A stretch of DNA of 64,000 nucleotides from Rhodococcus sp. NBC_00297. GTDB lineage: Bacteria; Actinomycetota; Actinomycetes; Mycobacteriales; Mycobacteriaceae. Positions 54,142-63,636 of the stretch are shown piece by piece (within the stretch, counting starts at the first letter, position 1; each line of letters starts with the position of its first letter). The position numbers were made by a program, and so were the translations under genes. Under the pieces are notes generated by a model. It was given only the letters and a program-made list of their open reading frames with translations, had not been told where the DNA came from and searched no databases. The stretch covers positions 2,793,001 through 2,857,000 of the forward strand of contig NZ_CP108041.1 in the NCBI RefSeq assembly GCF_036173065.1, written 5' to 3'.

Positions 54142-55470
54142 ATGTCTGCCCCCACCGTTCTCGCCCAGAGTTCTGCTCCTCGTACGCCGGGTTCCGCCGC
54201 GCGGTCCCCGTACGGACGTCCCCACCGGCCGAGGCCGGCGCGCGTCGTCGCGCCCGAACTGCGCGTCAGCGACACTCCGGCCGCCGTCGTCCTGCGCGCC
54301 GTGGTGCAGCGCGGCCCCGTGTCGCGCGACGTCATCGTCTCGGCCACCGGCATCAGCACCGCCACCGTCAACCGCCACGTCAGTGCGCTCATCGCCGCAG
54401 GGCTGCTGCGTGAGCGTGCCGATCTGTCCACGTCCGGCGCCGTCGGGCGTCCCCGCGTTCCGGTGGAGGTGGACCACGAGGGGCAGTGCACCCTCGGGGT
54501 GCACATCGGCGCGACCACCACGCGCATCGTCGCCGTCGACCTGCGCGGCACCGTGCTCGGCGGCGTCGAGATCGCCACACCCTCCGGCCCGCACGCCGGC
54601 GCACTGCGCTCCATCGCGGAGAGTGCCGCGTCCTTCGCCGCACGGTGGCACCGGCGCCGCATCCTGTTCGTGGGTGTCGCCATCGGTGGCCGCGTGAACG
54701 TGCAGAAGGGCACCGTCGATCACCCTCGCCTCGCCTGGTCCGACGCCCCGGTGGGCGCGGTCCTGGGCGAGCGGCTCGGTGCCGTGGTGGCCGTGGCGCC
54801 CCACGTCGAGGCGATGGCAGCGTCGGAGTTGCTGCTCGCGACGGAGTCGGCCCCCGAGGATGCGGGAAGGTCGGAGGCCGGTGGGTCTGTCGGCGGCCGG
54901 CCGGGTACGTCGCTGTACTTCTATGCGCGGGAGATGACGGGGTTGGCGCTGACCATCGACGGTCGGGTGCACACCCCCGCGGGCGGTCCGGGGTCGATCG
55001 CTCATCTACCGACCGGCTCGGACGCCGTGTGCGACTGCGGGCGTACGGGATGCCTCGAGGCGACCGTGAGCGATCGGGCCGTCGTGGCCGCGGCGCAGCG
55101 CGCCGGACTGCTGGACGAGTCGGAGCGTTCCATCGCTGCGGTGTACCTGGCGGCGCGCACGGGTTCCACTGTGGCACAGGGACTTCTGAACGACCGCGCC
55201 GATGCGCTGGGTCGCGCACTGGCGTTGGTGCACGATGTCGTCAACCCCGACAGCGTGCAGGTGGGCGGTCAGGCGTTCACCGCGTATCCGGCGGCGATGG
55301 AGCGCGTCGAGGCCGCGTTCGAGTCCTCCAGTTCGGTCGCGACGTCGCGGCGAGTGCGGGTCACCAGCTTCGGCAAGCGCGTGCAGGACCACGCTGCGGC
55401 GGCGGTGTCCCTGGGCTCGCTCTACGCCGATCCCGTGGTGACGATGCGGAAGATCGACGCTCAACGCTGA
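54142..55470 (+). CDS. ROK-family regulator/kinase (Rv0485-like)
   Basis: A 442-aa protein. Residues 45-95 form a winged helix (AVVLRAVVQRGPVSRDVIVSATGISTATVNRHVSALIAAG). The ROK domain follows with CTLGVHIGATTTRIVAVDL (phosphate-binding), and the zinc motif CDCGRTGCLEA near residue 300. Because the HTH is present, it is likely a sugar-responsive repressor. Rv0485 holds the same place before mshA. ATG 54142 has RBS GAGGGA; a GTG at 54085 is a longer option. Confidence 0.85.
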   Translation: MSAPTVLAQSSAPRTPGSAARSPYGRPHRPRPARVVAPELRVSDTPAAVVLRAVVQRGPVSRDVIVSATGISTATVNRHVSALIAAGLLRERADLSTSGAVGRPRVPVEVDHEGQCTLGVHIGATTTRIVAVDLRGTVLGGVEIATPSGPHAGALRSIAESAASFAARWHRRRILFVGVAIGGRVNVQKGTVDHPRLAWSDAPVGAVLGERLGAVVAVAPHVEAMAASELLLATESAPEDAGRSEAGGSVGGRPGTSLYFYAREMTGLALTIDGRVHTPAGGPGSIAHLPTGSDAVCDCGRTGCLEATVSDRAVVAAAQRAGLLDESERSIAAVYLAARTGSTVAQGLLNDRADALGRALALVHDVVNPDSVQVGGQAFTAYPAAMERVEAAFESSSSVATSRRVRVTSFGKRVQDHAAAAVSLGSLYADPVVTMRKIDAQR

Positions 55471-55492
55471 TCGCACGGGGAATACTGCGGAC

Positions 55493-56221
55493 ATGACAGC
55501 ACCCGATCTCCGGTTCTACTTCGACCCGGTGTGCCCGTTCGCCTGGATGACCAGCAGGTGGGTCCGCCTCGTCCAGGCGCAACGGGACTACATCGTCGAC
55601 TGGAGCTTCATCTCCCTGCGACAACTCAACGCGCACATCGACTACGCGACGCACTTCCCGCCGGAGTACGAGGCGGGACACACTGCGGGGCTCCGGCTGC
55701 TCCGGGCTGCCGCGAGCGTGCGGGCCGAGCACGGCCGGGAGGCGATGGGCCCGCTGTACGCCGCGCTCGGCGCGCGGATCTTCGATGCGGAGCCGGTGCC
55801 CGACGAGGCCGGTGCTCACGCGCACCGCGGAACGGCCGAGTTCCTCGCACCGATCCTCGCCGGCCTCGGCCTGCCCGAGCATCACGTCCGGGCACTGGAC
55901 GACACGTCGTTCGACGAGGAGATCCAGGCGTCGACCGACGAGGCGCTGTCGCTCACGGGCAAGGACGTCGGAACACCGATCATCCACGTCGAGCCGCCCG
56001 AGGGCGTGGCGTTCTTCGGCCCGGTCATCAGCCGGCTCCCGTCGGACGACGACGCGGTGGAGTTGTGGGACCACGTCGTGGGACTGGCACGGTTCCCGGG
56101 ATTCGCGGAGCTGAAGCGCAGTCTGCGGGAGCTACCCCAGCTGCGGGCTCTCGGTGTGAGCGAGGACGAGGCGGGCGTGCAGCAGGACTGGCACGGCGGT
56201 AGTCGGCGCCGGAAGAAGTAG
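55493..56221 (+). CDS. DsbA-fold protein, mycothiol nitroreductase (Rv2466c)-like
   Basis: A 242-aa thioredoxin-fold protein with an alpha-helical insert, most like Rv2466c, a mycothiol-dependent reductase. Shared motifs are FYFDPVCPFAWMTSRWV at the start, the HF.PE.Y.AG stretch and VGTPIIHVEPPEGVAFFGPVISRLP. The active site of Rv2466c is CPWC; here it is CPFA, so only the N-terminal Cys remains, enough for a monothiol mechanism. It abuts the stop of the convergent alkB gene and precedes mshA, the mycothiol gene. Confidence 0.82.
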   Translation: MTAPDLRFYFDPVCPFAWMTSRWVRLVQAQRDYIVDWSFISLRQLNAHIDYATHFPPEYEAGHTAGLRLLRAAASVRAEHGREAMGPLYAALGARIFDAEPVPDEAGAHAHRGTAEFLAPILAGLGLPEHHVRALDDTSFDEEIQASTDEALSLTGKDVGTPIIHVEPPEGVAFFGPVISRLPSDDDAVELWDHVVGLARFPGFAELKRSLRELPQLRALGVSEDEAGVQQDWHGGSRRRKK

Positions 56222-57445
56222 CTACCGCGTCGGCGCGGGGAACTTCGCGAGGTACTTCTCCCGCTTCGCGGGCTGGATGTTGGAGCGCCGGAGGTCGCCG
56301 TCGTAGTGCGCGACCACGCGCTTGTCCATCAGCGCCCGCCACAGGAACGGGAAGTACGACACGAGGATCAGTGGCGCGTAACCCGCTGGGAGCTGCGGAG
56401 ATTCGGGCATGCTCCGCAGCACCTGGTACCGGCGCGTGGGGTTGGCGTGATGGTCGCTGTGTCGTTGCAGGTGGTAGAGGAAGATGTCGGAGACGGCGTA
56501 GTCGCTGTTCCAGCTGTGTTCCGGAGTGCAGCGCTCGTAGCGTCCGTTCTCCTTGGTGCGCCGCAGCAGCCCGTAGTGCTCGAGGTAGTTGACGGCCTCG
56601 AGCAGCGAGATCCCGTACACCGCCTGCAGAACCAGGAACGGCAGCAGTTCGACACCGAACACGCCGACCAGCGCACCCCACAGGGCGAGGCTCATGAGCC
56701 AGGCGGTGAGATTCGCGTTCGAGAAGGAGAAGGTGCGCTTCCCGGTGCGGTGCAGACGATCACGCTCGAGTGCCCACCCGGAACGGAATCCGCCGAGAAC
56801 GCTGCGGGGGTAGAACTGCCACAGGGTCTCACCGAGACGCGAGCTCGCCGGATCCTCCGGAGTGGCGACCCGGACGTGATGCCCGCGATTGTGTTCGACG
56901 TAGAAGTGCCCGTAGAAGCTCTGCGCGAGCACGATGCGCGAGAGCCACTGTTCGTACTCGACCCTCTTGTGACCGAGCTCGTGGGCCGTGTTGATGCCGA
57001 TGCCGCCGACGAGTCCGATGGTCAGCGCCACGCCGATCTTCGAGGCGAGTGACAGGCCGTTCTCGAGCCCGAGCCACGAGAGGTCGTCGGCCGTCAGTAG
57101 ATGGGACGACAGCCCGATGCCGAAGAACTGCATGGGGATGTAGGCGTAGACGCAGCCGCGATACCAGAAGTCGGCCTCGAGAGACTCGACCAGATCCTCG
57201 GGCGGATTCTCGTCGAACGGGACGACGATGCGATCCGCGATGGGGACCACGACGTAGAGGAACAGGGGACCCGACCACCACGCGACCTGTGACACTCCCG
57301 GTGCCCACCACTGCAGTCCGAAGACGATGCCCACGGAGATGAGCGGAAGCATTGGAGCGATGAGAGCCCACGGCCAGTAGTACCGGTTGAGGTCACGCCA
57401 TTCGCCCGTCTTCGGCGAGATGGAGCGCTGGTGTGTTTCGGTCAC
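56222..57445 (-). CDS. alkB: Alkane 1-monooxygenase
   Basis: A 407-aa integral membrane di-iron enzyme that hydroxylates medium-chain n-alkanes at the terminal carbon. All four His boxes are present: HELGHK, EHNRGHH, LQRHSDHH, plus NYLEHYG typical of AlkB. Six membrane helices are visible. It needs rubredoxin and rubredoxin reductase, but no rubredoxin gene follows, unlike most rhodococcal alkB clusters. GTG 57445 is 6 nt after a TAAAGT hexamer. Confidence 0.94.
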   Translation of the reverse strand: MTETHQRSISPKTGEWRDLNRYYWPWALIAPMLPLISVGIVFGLQWWAPGVSQVAWWSGPLFLYVVVPIADRIVVPFDENPPEDLVESLEADFWYRGCVYAYIPMQFFGIGLSSHLLTADDLSWLGLENGLSLASKIGVALTIGLVGGIGINTAHELGHKRVEYEQWLSRIVLAQSFYGHFYVEHNRGHHVRVATPEDPASSRLGETLWQFYPRSVLGGFRSGWALERDRLHRTGKRTFSFSNANLTAWLMSLALWGALVGVFGVELLPFLVLQAVYGISLLEAVNYLEHYGLLRRTKENGRYERCTPEHSWNSDYAVSDIFLYHLQRHSDHHANPTRRYQVLRSMPESPQLPAGYAPLILVSYFPFLWRALMDKRVVAHYDGDLRRSNIQPAKREKYLAKFPAPTR

Positions 57446-57451
57446 GACGGA

Positions 57452-57457
57452 ACTTTA
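57452..57457 (-). promoter_or_regulatory. Possible -10 for alkB (leaderless)
   Basis: On the minus strand TAAAGT ends 6 nt before the GTG at 57445; no RBS is present. Confidence 0.45.
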
Positions 57458-57522
57458 CCGACGAGTCGACGCTGCTCAGGCCGCTGCACGAGCCCTTCTG
57501 ACATCCCACAACGTGCGCCCAA

Positions 57523-57528
57523 TATGTT
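57523..57528 (+). promoter_or_regulatory. Possible -10 for the alpha/beta hydrolase (leaderless)
   Basis: TATGTT with 6 nt to the ATG at 57535. CTGACA at 57498-57503 could be a -35, 19 bp away. Confidence 0.45.
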
Positions 57529-57534
57529 GGTGGC

Positions 57535-58371
57535 ATGGCAATACGAGAGGCGCTCGGGCGCGACGGAACATCCCTGGTCTACCGCGTCACGGGAGACGTC
57601 TCGGCTCGACCGTTGGTGCTGCTGCACGGCTGGGCCCAGACCGGAGCCTGCTGGGGCGACGACCTCCTCGCCGACCTGTCCGAGCGGTACCGCGTCATCG
57701 CACCGGACCTGCGCGGGCACGGCATGTCCGGTGCCCCCGACGTCGGTTACGACCGGTCCGCGCTGTGGGCCGGGGACGTGCACGCCGTTCTCGAGCAGGA
57801 GGGCATCCGCTCGGGTGCGGTCCTGCTGGGCTGGTCCTACGGCGGTCTGGTGCTGTGCGACTACCTGTCGGTGTACGGCACCGGTGCGGTGGCGGGTGTC
57901 GTCTTCGTCGCGGCGATCACCGCGATCGGTCCGGACCGACCCGGCGGCGCCGTCGGCACGGCGATGCGTGCGGCGATCCCCGGCGCGATGAGCGAGGACT
58001 CGCGCGTGGCCATCAGGGCGCTCGCGAGTTTCGGCAACGCCCTCACCGGACCCGGCGAAGGACACGGCGCCGCAGCTCAGGCACTGTTCGGCGCCAGCCT
58101 GGCGACGCGTCCACGCGTGCGGTCCGCGGTGTTCCGGCGCGACGTGGGACACGACGAGACGCTGGCGGCGCTGGACGTCCCCACCCTGGTGATGCACGGC
58201 ACGGCGGACACGGTGGTGGACGTCGGCGCGGGTCGGCACACCGCCTCCGTCGTGCCCGGTGCGTCGACCTCGTGGTGGGAGGGCGTCGATCACGGCCCGT
58301 TCGTCGCCGATCCGTCGCGGTTCCTGGGGGAGGTCACGGGCTTCGTCGACGCGCTGGGCCGCCGGACCTGA
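57535..58371 (+). CDS. Alpha/beta hydrolase
   Basis: A 278-aa hydrolase of the lipase/haloperoxidase-like type. The oxyanion motif is LLHGWAQTG, then [10 protein letters not shown], nucleophile GWSYGG (Ser after a Trp), acid in [11 protein letters not shown] and His in [11 protein letters not shown]. The Trp in the elbow is common in non-heme peroxidase-type and esterase members. It is divergent from alkB, so it may act on products of alkane oxidation, but that is only context. Confidence 0.85.
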   Translation: MAIREALGRDGTSLVYRVTGDVSARPLVLLHGWAQTGACWGDDLLADLSERYRVIAPDLRGHGMSGAPDVGYDRSALWAGDVHAVLEQEGIRSGAVLLGWSYGGLVLCDYLSVYGTGAVAGVVFVAAITAIGPDRPGGAVGTAMRAAIPGAMSEDSRVAIRALASFGNALTGPGEGHGAAAQALFGASLATRPRVRSAVFRRDVGHDETLAALDVPTLVMHGTADTVVDVGAGRHTASVVPGASTSWWEGVDHGPFVADPSRFLGEVTGFVDALGRRT

Positions 58372-58420
58372 CCGGGTGGGCGCGCACCTGCGACGCAATC
58401 GGACAGGGCACACTGGAACG

Positions 58421-59767
58421 GTGGTCCGCCGTCACAGCCCGCATCGGGTAGCCGTGTTGTCGCTGCACACGTCTCCGCTGGCGCAGCCCGGCACGGGGGA
58501 CGCGGGCGGCATGAACGTGTACGTCCTGCAGACCGCCGTGCAGATGGCGGCGCGCGGAGTCGAGGTGGAGATCTTCACCCGGGCCACGTCCTCCCGTGAC
58601 GAACCCGTGGTCGAGGCCGCGCCCGGCGTACTGGTGCGCAGCATCGCGGCCGGCCCGTTCGAGGGTCTCGACAAGCACGACCTGCCCACCCAGCTCTGCG
58701 CCTTCGCCGCGGGCGTCCTGCGCGAGGAGGCACGGCACGAGCCGGGCCACTACGACATGATCCACTCGCACTACTGGTTGTCGGGGCAGGTCGGCTGGCT
58801 CGCCCGCGACCGGTGGAAGGTCCCCCTGGTGCACACCGCGCACACGCTCGCCGCGGTGAAGAACCTGTCGGTGGCGGCGGGAGACAAGCCGGAACCGGCG
58901 GCCCGCCGCATCGGTGAGAAGCAGGTCGTCGAGGAAGCCGATCGGCTCACGGCCAACACTCTCGACGAGGCCCGGGCTCTCGTCGATCTGTACGACGCGG
59001 CCGAGGACAAGATCGACGTCGTCGCGCCGGGAGCGGACCTGAGCATGTTCCGGCCGGGCGATCGCGCCGCCGCTCGACGCTCCTTGGGGCTGGACGCCGA
59101 CGACCCTCTCGTGACGTTCGTGGGACGGATCCAACCTCTCAAGGCGCCGGACGTCCTCGTCGCGGCCGTCGCCGAGATCCACCGGCGGGACCCGTCGTCG
59201 CGCGTACGCGTGCTGGTGGTCGGTGGCCCGTCGGGCACCGGTCTGGAACGGCCCGACTCCCTCATCGAGCTGAGTCGCCGGCTGGGCATCGAGGATCGGG
59301 TGACGTTCCTCCCGCCGCAACCCCCGGACAGGCTGGCGGACGTCTACCGCGCGTCGGATCTCGTTGCGGTGCCCAGTTATTCGGAGTCCTTCGGTCTCGT
59401 GGCCATCGAGGCCCAGGCGTGCGGTGTCCCGGTGGTCGCCGCGGACGTCGGGGGCCTCGGTGTGGCCGTGCGGGACGGGGAGACCGGCGTGCTGGTGCAG
59501 GGCCACGATCCGGCCGACTGGGCCACCGCGGTGCAGTCGTTGCTCGCCGACGACCGTCTGCGCACCGTGATGGCGTCGAATGCCTCACGACATGCGGAGA
59601 ACTTCTCGTGGGAACACACCTCGGACGCGTTGCTGGACACCTACGCCCGCGCGGCGTGGAGATTCGGCCGTACCGCGGGTGTCGAGAGACCGACGGGTGA
59701 GTTCTCGCCTCGCAGACCCCGTGGTCTGTGGCGACTACGACGGACAGGACCGGTGAGAGCGCTGTGA
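58421..59767 (+). CDS. mshA: D-inositol-3-phosphate glycosyltransferase
   Basis: A 448-aa GT4 glycosyltransferase that joins UDP-GlcNAc to 1D-myo-inositol-3-phosphate, the first step of mycothiol synthesis. Features are [23 protein letters not shown] at the start, [40 protein letters not shown] and the nucleotide-binding [27 protein letters not shown] 58421 is the start; it lies 6 nt after CACACT, a possible -10. It overlaps the YbjN gene by 4 bp and corresponds to Rv0486. Confidence 0.95.
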   Translation: MVRRHSPHRVAVLSLHTSPLAQPGTGDAGGMNVYVLQTAVQMAARGVEVEIFTRATSSRDEPVVEAAPGVLVRSIAAGPFEGLDKHDLPTQLCAFAAGVLREEARHEPGHYDMIHSHYWLSGQVGWLARDRWKVPLVHTAHTLAAVKNLSVAAGDKPEPAARRIGEKQVVEEADRLTANTLDEARALVDLYDAAEDKIDVVAPGADLSMFRPGDRAAARRSLGLDADDPLVTFVGRIQPLKAPDVLVAAVAEIHRRDPSSRVRVLVVGGPSGTGLERPDSLIELSRRLGIEDRVTFLPPQPPDRLADVYRASDLVAVPSYSESFGLVAIEAQACGVPVVAADVGGLGVAVRDGETGVLVQGHDPADWATAVQSLLADDRLRTVMASNASRHAENFSWEHTSDALLDTYARAAWRFGRTAGVERPTGEFSPRRPRGLWRLRRTGPVRAL

Positions 59768-60321
59768 CGACGACCGACCAGGTGACGGAACTGATCGACT
59801 CGGTGTTGGCCGACCGGGAGTTGGACTACTCCCGGGCCACCGACACGCAGTTCGTCGTGGACCTTCCCGGTGAGAAGAAGCTCAAGACCTCGACGATGCT
59901 GACGGTCGGCAACCACGGCGTGCGCATCGAGGCCTTCGTGTGCCGCAAGCCCGACGAGAACTTCGAGGGCGTGTACCGATACCTGTTGCGGCGCAACCGC
60001 CGTCTGTACGGAGTGCACTACACGATCGACAAGATCGGTGACATCTACCTCGTCGGCAAGATGTCGACGCACGCGGTCACGGGAGACGAGATCGACCGCA
60101 TCCTCGGGCAGGTGCTCGAGGCGGCCGACGGCGATTTCAACGTGCTGCTCGAACTGGGCTTCGCCGAGTCCATCCGCCGCGAGTGGGCGTGGCGCGTCTC
60201 GCGCGGCGAGTCGCTGAACAACCTGAAGGCGTTCGAGCATCTGGTGAACGGCAGGCCGGACGACGGGCCCACGTCCTGGGTGCAGCCGGCGGACCGAGCG
60301 GACGACGACGACCGGGACTGA
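59764..60321 (+). CDS. YbjN-domain protein (Rv0487-like)
   Basis: A 185-aa protein with the YbjN / type III secretion chaperone-like fold: [49 protein letters not shown], then [15 protein letters not shown]. The function is unknown. GTG 59764 overlaps the mshA stop, an arrangement kept across mycolata, so it may assist mycothiol synthesis or only share its promoter. Confidence 0.85.
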   Translation: MTTTDQVTELIDSVLADRELDYSRATDTQFVVDLPGEKKLKTSTMLTVGNHGVRIEAFVCRKPDENFEGVYRYLLRRNRRLYGVHYTIDKIGDIYLVGKMSTHAVTGDEIDRILGQVLEAADGDFNVLLELGFAESIRREWAWRVSRGESLNNLKAFEHLVNGRPDDGPTSWVQPADRADDDDRD

Positions 60322-60379
60322 TTCGGACACCGTGCAGGTAGGCTCCTTCGTGTGATGGCTGTCACCCGGAATGTCCGAA
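60322..60379. promoter_or_regulatory. Widely spaced inverted repeat TTCGGACA...TGTCCGAA
   Basis: TTCGGACA (60322-60329), starting at the base after the YbjN stop, pairs with TGTCCGAA (60372-60379). The 42-nt gap is long for a terminator, so it could equally be a two-site operator for the ligase gene. Confidence 0.4.
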
Positions 60380-60451
60380 GGATGTTTATGTGACCGCCCG
60401 ACACATTAAGGTTGCCTTTCTGTCGTCCCTGCTGTGCCGATGAGGAGTTCC

Positions 60452-62053
60452 ATGAGTTTCCGCAGCCCGTACCCCGACGTCGAGATTCCCGAGCAGAGCG
60501 TCTACGAGTTCCTCTTCGGTGACCTCACCGAGGACGACCTCGCGCGCCCCGCCCTGATCGACGGCCCCAGCGGCGCCGTCACCGACTACCGCACTCTCGT
60601 CGGTCAGATCAACGGTGTCGCAGGCGCACTCGCCTCGCGCGGAGTGAAGGTCGGCGACGTGGTCGCGGTGCACTCGCCCAACGTGCCGGCGTTCGCGTCG
60701 GTGTTCCACGGCATCCTGCGCGCCGGTGCGATCGCCACGACGATCAATGCTCTGTACAACGCCGAGGACATCGCGAAGCAGCTCACGGACTCGTCCGCGA
60801 CCATGATCTTCACGGTCTCGCCGCTGCTCCCGCAGGCGAAGGCCGCTGCGGAGCAGGTCGGCCTGTCGGCCGATCGCATCGTCGTGCTCGACGGCGCGGA
60901 GGGCCACGAGTCGCTGCGCGACCTCCTCACCGAGGGTGCACAGGCGCCCGACGTCAGCTTCGACCCGTCGACCCACCTCGCGGTGCTGCCCTACTCCTCG
61001 GGCACCACGGGACGGCCGAAGGGCGTCATGCTCACGCACCGCAACCTGGTGGCCAACGTGTCGCAGATCGAGCCGCGCATGGGCGCGAACCGGGACGACG
61101 TCCTGCTCGCCGTGCTGCCGTTCTTCCACATCTACGGCATGACCGTGCTGCTCAACCTCGGCCTCAAGGTGCGCGCGTCGCTGGTCACGATGCCGCGCTT
61201 CGATCTCGAACAGTTCCTGAGCCTCACCACCGAGAAGAAGATCACCTACCTCTTCATCGCGCCGCCCGTCGCCGTCGCACTGGCCAAGCACCCGATGGTG
61301 GACCAGTACGACATCTCCAGCGTGCGAATGGTGTTCTCCGGTGCCGCCGCCCTCGACGAGAACCTGGGCAACGCCGTCGCGAAGCGACTGAAGACCAAGG
61401 TGCGTCAGGGTTACGGCATGAGCGAGCTGAGCCCCGTCTCGCACGCCATCCCGTTCGACGGCGACGACATGCCGCTGAGCAGCTGCGGCACCGCCGTCGC
61501 CAACTCGGAGAACAAGCTCGTCGATCCGGCCACCGGCGAGGAGGTGGCCTACCCGGAGCCCGGCTCGGACAAGGTCAGCGAGCCCGGTGAGCTGTGGATC
61601 AAGGGCCCGAACGTCATGGCCGGCTACCTGAACAACGACGCTGCGACGGCCGAGACGCTCGACGCCGACGGGTACCTGCACACCGGCGACATCGCCGTCG
61701 TCGACGGTCGTGGGTGCGTCAGCATCGTGGACCGGCTCAAGGAGCTGATCAAGTACAAGGGCTACCAGGTGCCGCCCGCCGAGCTCGAGTCGCTGCTGCT
61801 CACGCACCCGCAGATCGCCGATGCGGCCGTCATCGGCGTGCTCGACGACGAGGGCGAAGAGGTACCGAAGGCGTTCGTCGTGCTGCAGCAGGGCGCCGAG
61901 CTCACCGAGGACGACGTCATGACGTTCGTGTCCGAGAAGGTGTCGCCGCACAAGAAGGTTCGCCGCGTGCAGTTCATCGACACGGTGCCGAAGTCGGCGT
62001 CCGGCAAGATCCTGCGCAAGGATCTGCGCGCGGCCGAGCCTGCCGCCGGCTGA
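60452..62053 (+). CDS. Acyl-CoA ligase (4-coumarate-CoA ligase-like)
   Basis: A 533-aa AMP-forming ligase that activates a carboxylic acid to its CoA thioester. The AMP-binding P-loop is YSSGTTGRPKGVM, followed by the GYGMSELSPVSH adenine motif, YLHTGDIAVVDGRG and the catalytic Lys in KSASGKILRKDL. The overall pattern resembles plant 4CL and bacterial medium-chain or phenylpropanoid ligases. ATG 60452 has RBS GAGGAG; upstream alternatives lack one. A near-perfect 17-bp terminator follows. Confidence 0.9.
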   Translation: MSFRSPYPDVEIPEQSVYEFLFGDLTEDDLARPALIDGPSGAVTDYRTLVGQINGVAGALASRGVKVGDVVAVHSPNVPAFASVFHGILRAGAIATTINALYNAEDIAKQLTDSSATMIFTVSPLLPQAKAAAEQVGLSADRIVVLDGAEGHESLRDLLTEGAQAPDVSFDPSTHLAVLPYSSGTTGRPKGVMLTHRNLVANVSQIEPRMGANRDDVLLAVLPFFHIYGMTVLLNLGLKVRASLVTMPRFDLEQFLSLTTEKKITYLFIAPPVAVALAKHPMVDQYDISSVRMVFSGAAALDENLGNAVAKRLKTKVRQGYGMSELSPVSHAIPFDGDDMPLSSCGTAVANSENKLVDPATGEEVAYPEPGSDKVSEPGELWIKGPNVMAGYLNNDAATAETLDADGYLHTGDIAVVDGRGCVSIVDRLKELIKYKGYQVPPAELESLLLTHPQIADAAVIGVLDDEGEEVPKAFVVLQQGAELTEDDVMTFVSEKVSPHKKVRRVQFIDTVPKSASGKILRKDLRAAEPAAG

Positions 62054-62069
62054 CACTCCCTGTACCACC

Positions 62070-62105
62070 CGAACACCCTCTCCAGCGTGCTGGAGAGGGT
62101 GTTCG
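62070..62105 (+). terminator. Very strong terminator after the acyl-CoA ligase
   Basis: Two 17-bp arms (62070-62086 and 62089-62105) are exact inverted copies, starting CGAACACCC and ending GGGTGTTCG, with the centre CAGCGTGCTG forming the loop. Confidence 0.9.
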
Positions 62106-62151
62106 CGTCATGTGAGGGGTGTGGGGGCACTCGGGGTGGTACTCATGAGCC

Positions 62152-63618
62152 ATGGACACGATCACCGTCGATACACCCCAGGGCCAGGTGCGCGGTCGCA
62201 CCGACAACGGCATCGCCTCGTTCCTCGGCGTTCCCTACGCCGAGGCGCCGTTCGGCCCGCACCGGTTCCAGGCGCCCACCGCGCCGCCGCGCTGGTCCGA
62301 CACCCGCGACGCCCTCGAGCACGGCGCCACCGTCCCGAAGGTCGGGTACCGGCCGCCCACCAGCGAGATCCTCAGCGAGCCCGTGGTGCCCGGCGAGGAG
62401 TGCCTGAACGTCGCCGTGTACTCGCCGGACGTCGCCGGCTCCGCGCCCGTGTTCGTGTGGATCCACGGCGGCGCCTTCGTGAACGGCAGCAATGCAGTAC
62501 CCGCCTACGACGGCACCGCCTTCGCGCGGGACGGCGTCGTCGCCGTGGTGATCAACTACCGGCTCGGCGTGGACGGCTTCGCGCAGATCGAGGGCGCTCC
62601 CGCCAATCGTGGTCTGCTGGACCAGGTCGCGGCGCTCGAATGGGTCCGGGACCACATCGCGTCGTACGGCGGCGACCCGGCGCGGGTGACCGTCGCGGGA
62701 GAGTCCGCGGGTGCCATGAGCGTCGGCACGCTGCTGTCGATGCCCCGCGCCGAGGGGCTGTTCCACCGCGCGGTCCTGCAGAGCGGCGCCGGCCATCACG
62801 TCATCTCGGCGGAGACCGCGGGCACCGTCTCGGCCGCGCTGGCGTCGGCCCTCGGCGTTCCGGCGACGGTGGAGGGGCTCGGCTCGGTACCCGTCGACGC
62901 CCTCGTCGACGCCCAGCGCACCCTGTCCGATCGCATCGCCGCGGAGGCATCGAGCGGCGCGTGGGGTGAGGTGGCACTGAACATGATGGCGTTCGAGCCG
63001 TGCATCGACGGTGATGTCGTTCCTGCGCTGCCGTATTCGCGCATCGCCGACGGTGCGGGCACCGACGTCGAACTCCTGCTCGGCACCACCAGTGAGGAGC
63101 ACGCGTTCTTCCTCGTGCCCGCCGGCATCGTTCCGCACATCACCGAGGACTACCTGCGGACGGTGCTCGCCGGGTATCGACTGGACCCGTCGGTGCTGGA
63201 CACGTACCGCGATCGGTATCCGGACGCCTCGCCCGGTGAACTCATGATCGCGGTCATGACCGACTGGTTCTTCCGCATCCCCGCCGTGCGCGTCGCCGAG
63301 GCGCACCCGGCCCACGTCTACGAGTTCACCTGGCGCTCGCCGCTGTTCGACGGGAACCTCGGCGCGTGCCATGCGCTCGAGATCCCGTTCGTCTTCGACG
63401 TGCTGGGCAAGCCCGAGACCGCTCGCATCACGGGGCCGAACCCGCCGCAGGCGGTCGCCGACGAGATGCACCGTGCCTGGGTCGACTTCGTGCGCGACGG
63501 CGATCCCGGCTGGGCGCAGTACGGGTCCGAGCGCACGGTGAAGATGTTCGGGACGGAGTCGGCCGTGGTGAACGACCCGCGGCCCGACACCCGGGAGGTG
63601 TGGGCCGGGGTCCGCTGA
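62152..63618 (+). CDS. Type-B carboxylesterase
   Basis: A 488-aa esterase of the carboxylesterase/para-nitrobenzyl esterase family. Signature 1 is EECLNVAVYSPD, the oxyanion motif VFVWIHGGAFVNGS, nucleophile elbow VTVAGESAGAMSVG, acid in LGTTSEEHAF and catalytic His in LGACHALEIPFVF. No signal peptide is evident, so it is cytoplasmic. It may hydrolyse esters of carboxylic acids later activated by the neighbouring ligase, but they do not share a transcript because of the terminator. Confidence 0.93.
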   Translation: MDTITVDTPQGQVRGRTDNGIASFLGVPYAEAPFGPHRFQAPTAPPRWSDTRDALEHGATVPKVGYRPPTSEILSEPVVPGEECLNVAVYSPDVAGSAPVFVWIHGGAFVNGSNAVPAYDGTAFARDGVVAVVINYRLGVDGFAQIEGAPANRGLLDQVAALEWVRDHIASYGGDPARVTVAGESAGAMSVGTLLSMPRAEGLFHRAVLQSGAGHHVISAETAGTVSAALASALGVPATVEGLGSVPVDALVDAQRTLSDRIAAEASSGAWGEVALNMMAFEPCIDGDVVPALPYSRIADGAGTDVELLLGTTSEEHAFFLVPAGIVPHITEDYLRTVLAGYRLDPSVLDTYRDRYPDASPGELMIAVMTDWFFRIPAVRVAEAHPAHVYEFTWRSPLFDGNLGACHALEIPFVFDVLGKPETARITGPNPPQAVADEMHRAWVDFVRDGDPGWAQYGSERTVKMFGTESAVVNDPRPDTREVWAGVR

Positions 63619-63636
63619 CTGCGTTCGAGGTCGGCG

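Noticed and set aside
60452..63618. Biosynthetic gene cluster formed by the acyl-CoA ligase and esterase
   Set aside because: A near-perfect terminator separates them, and no synthase, carrier protein or tailoring enzymes are present.
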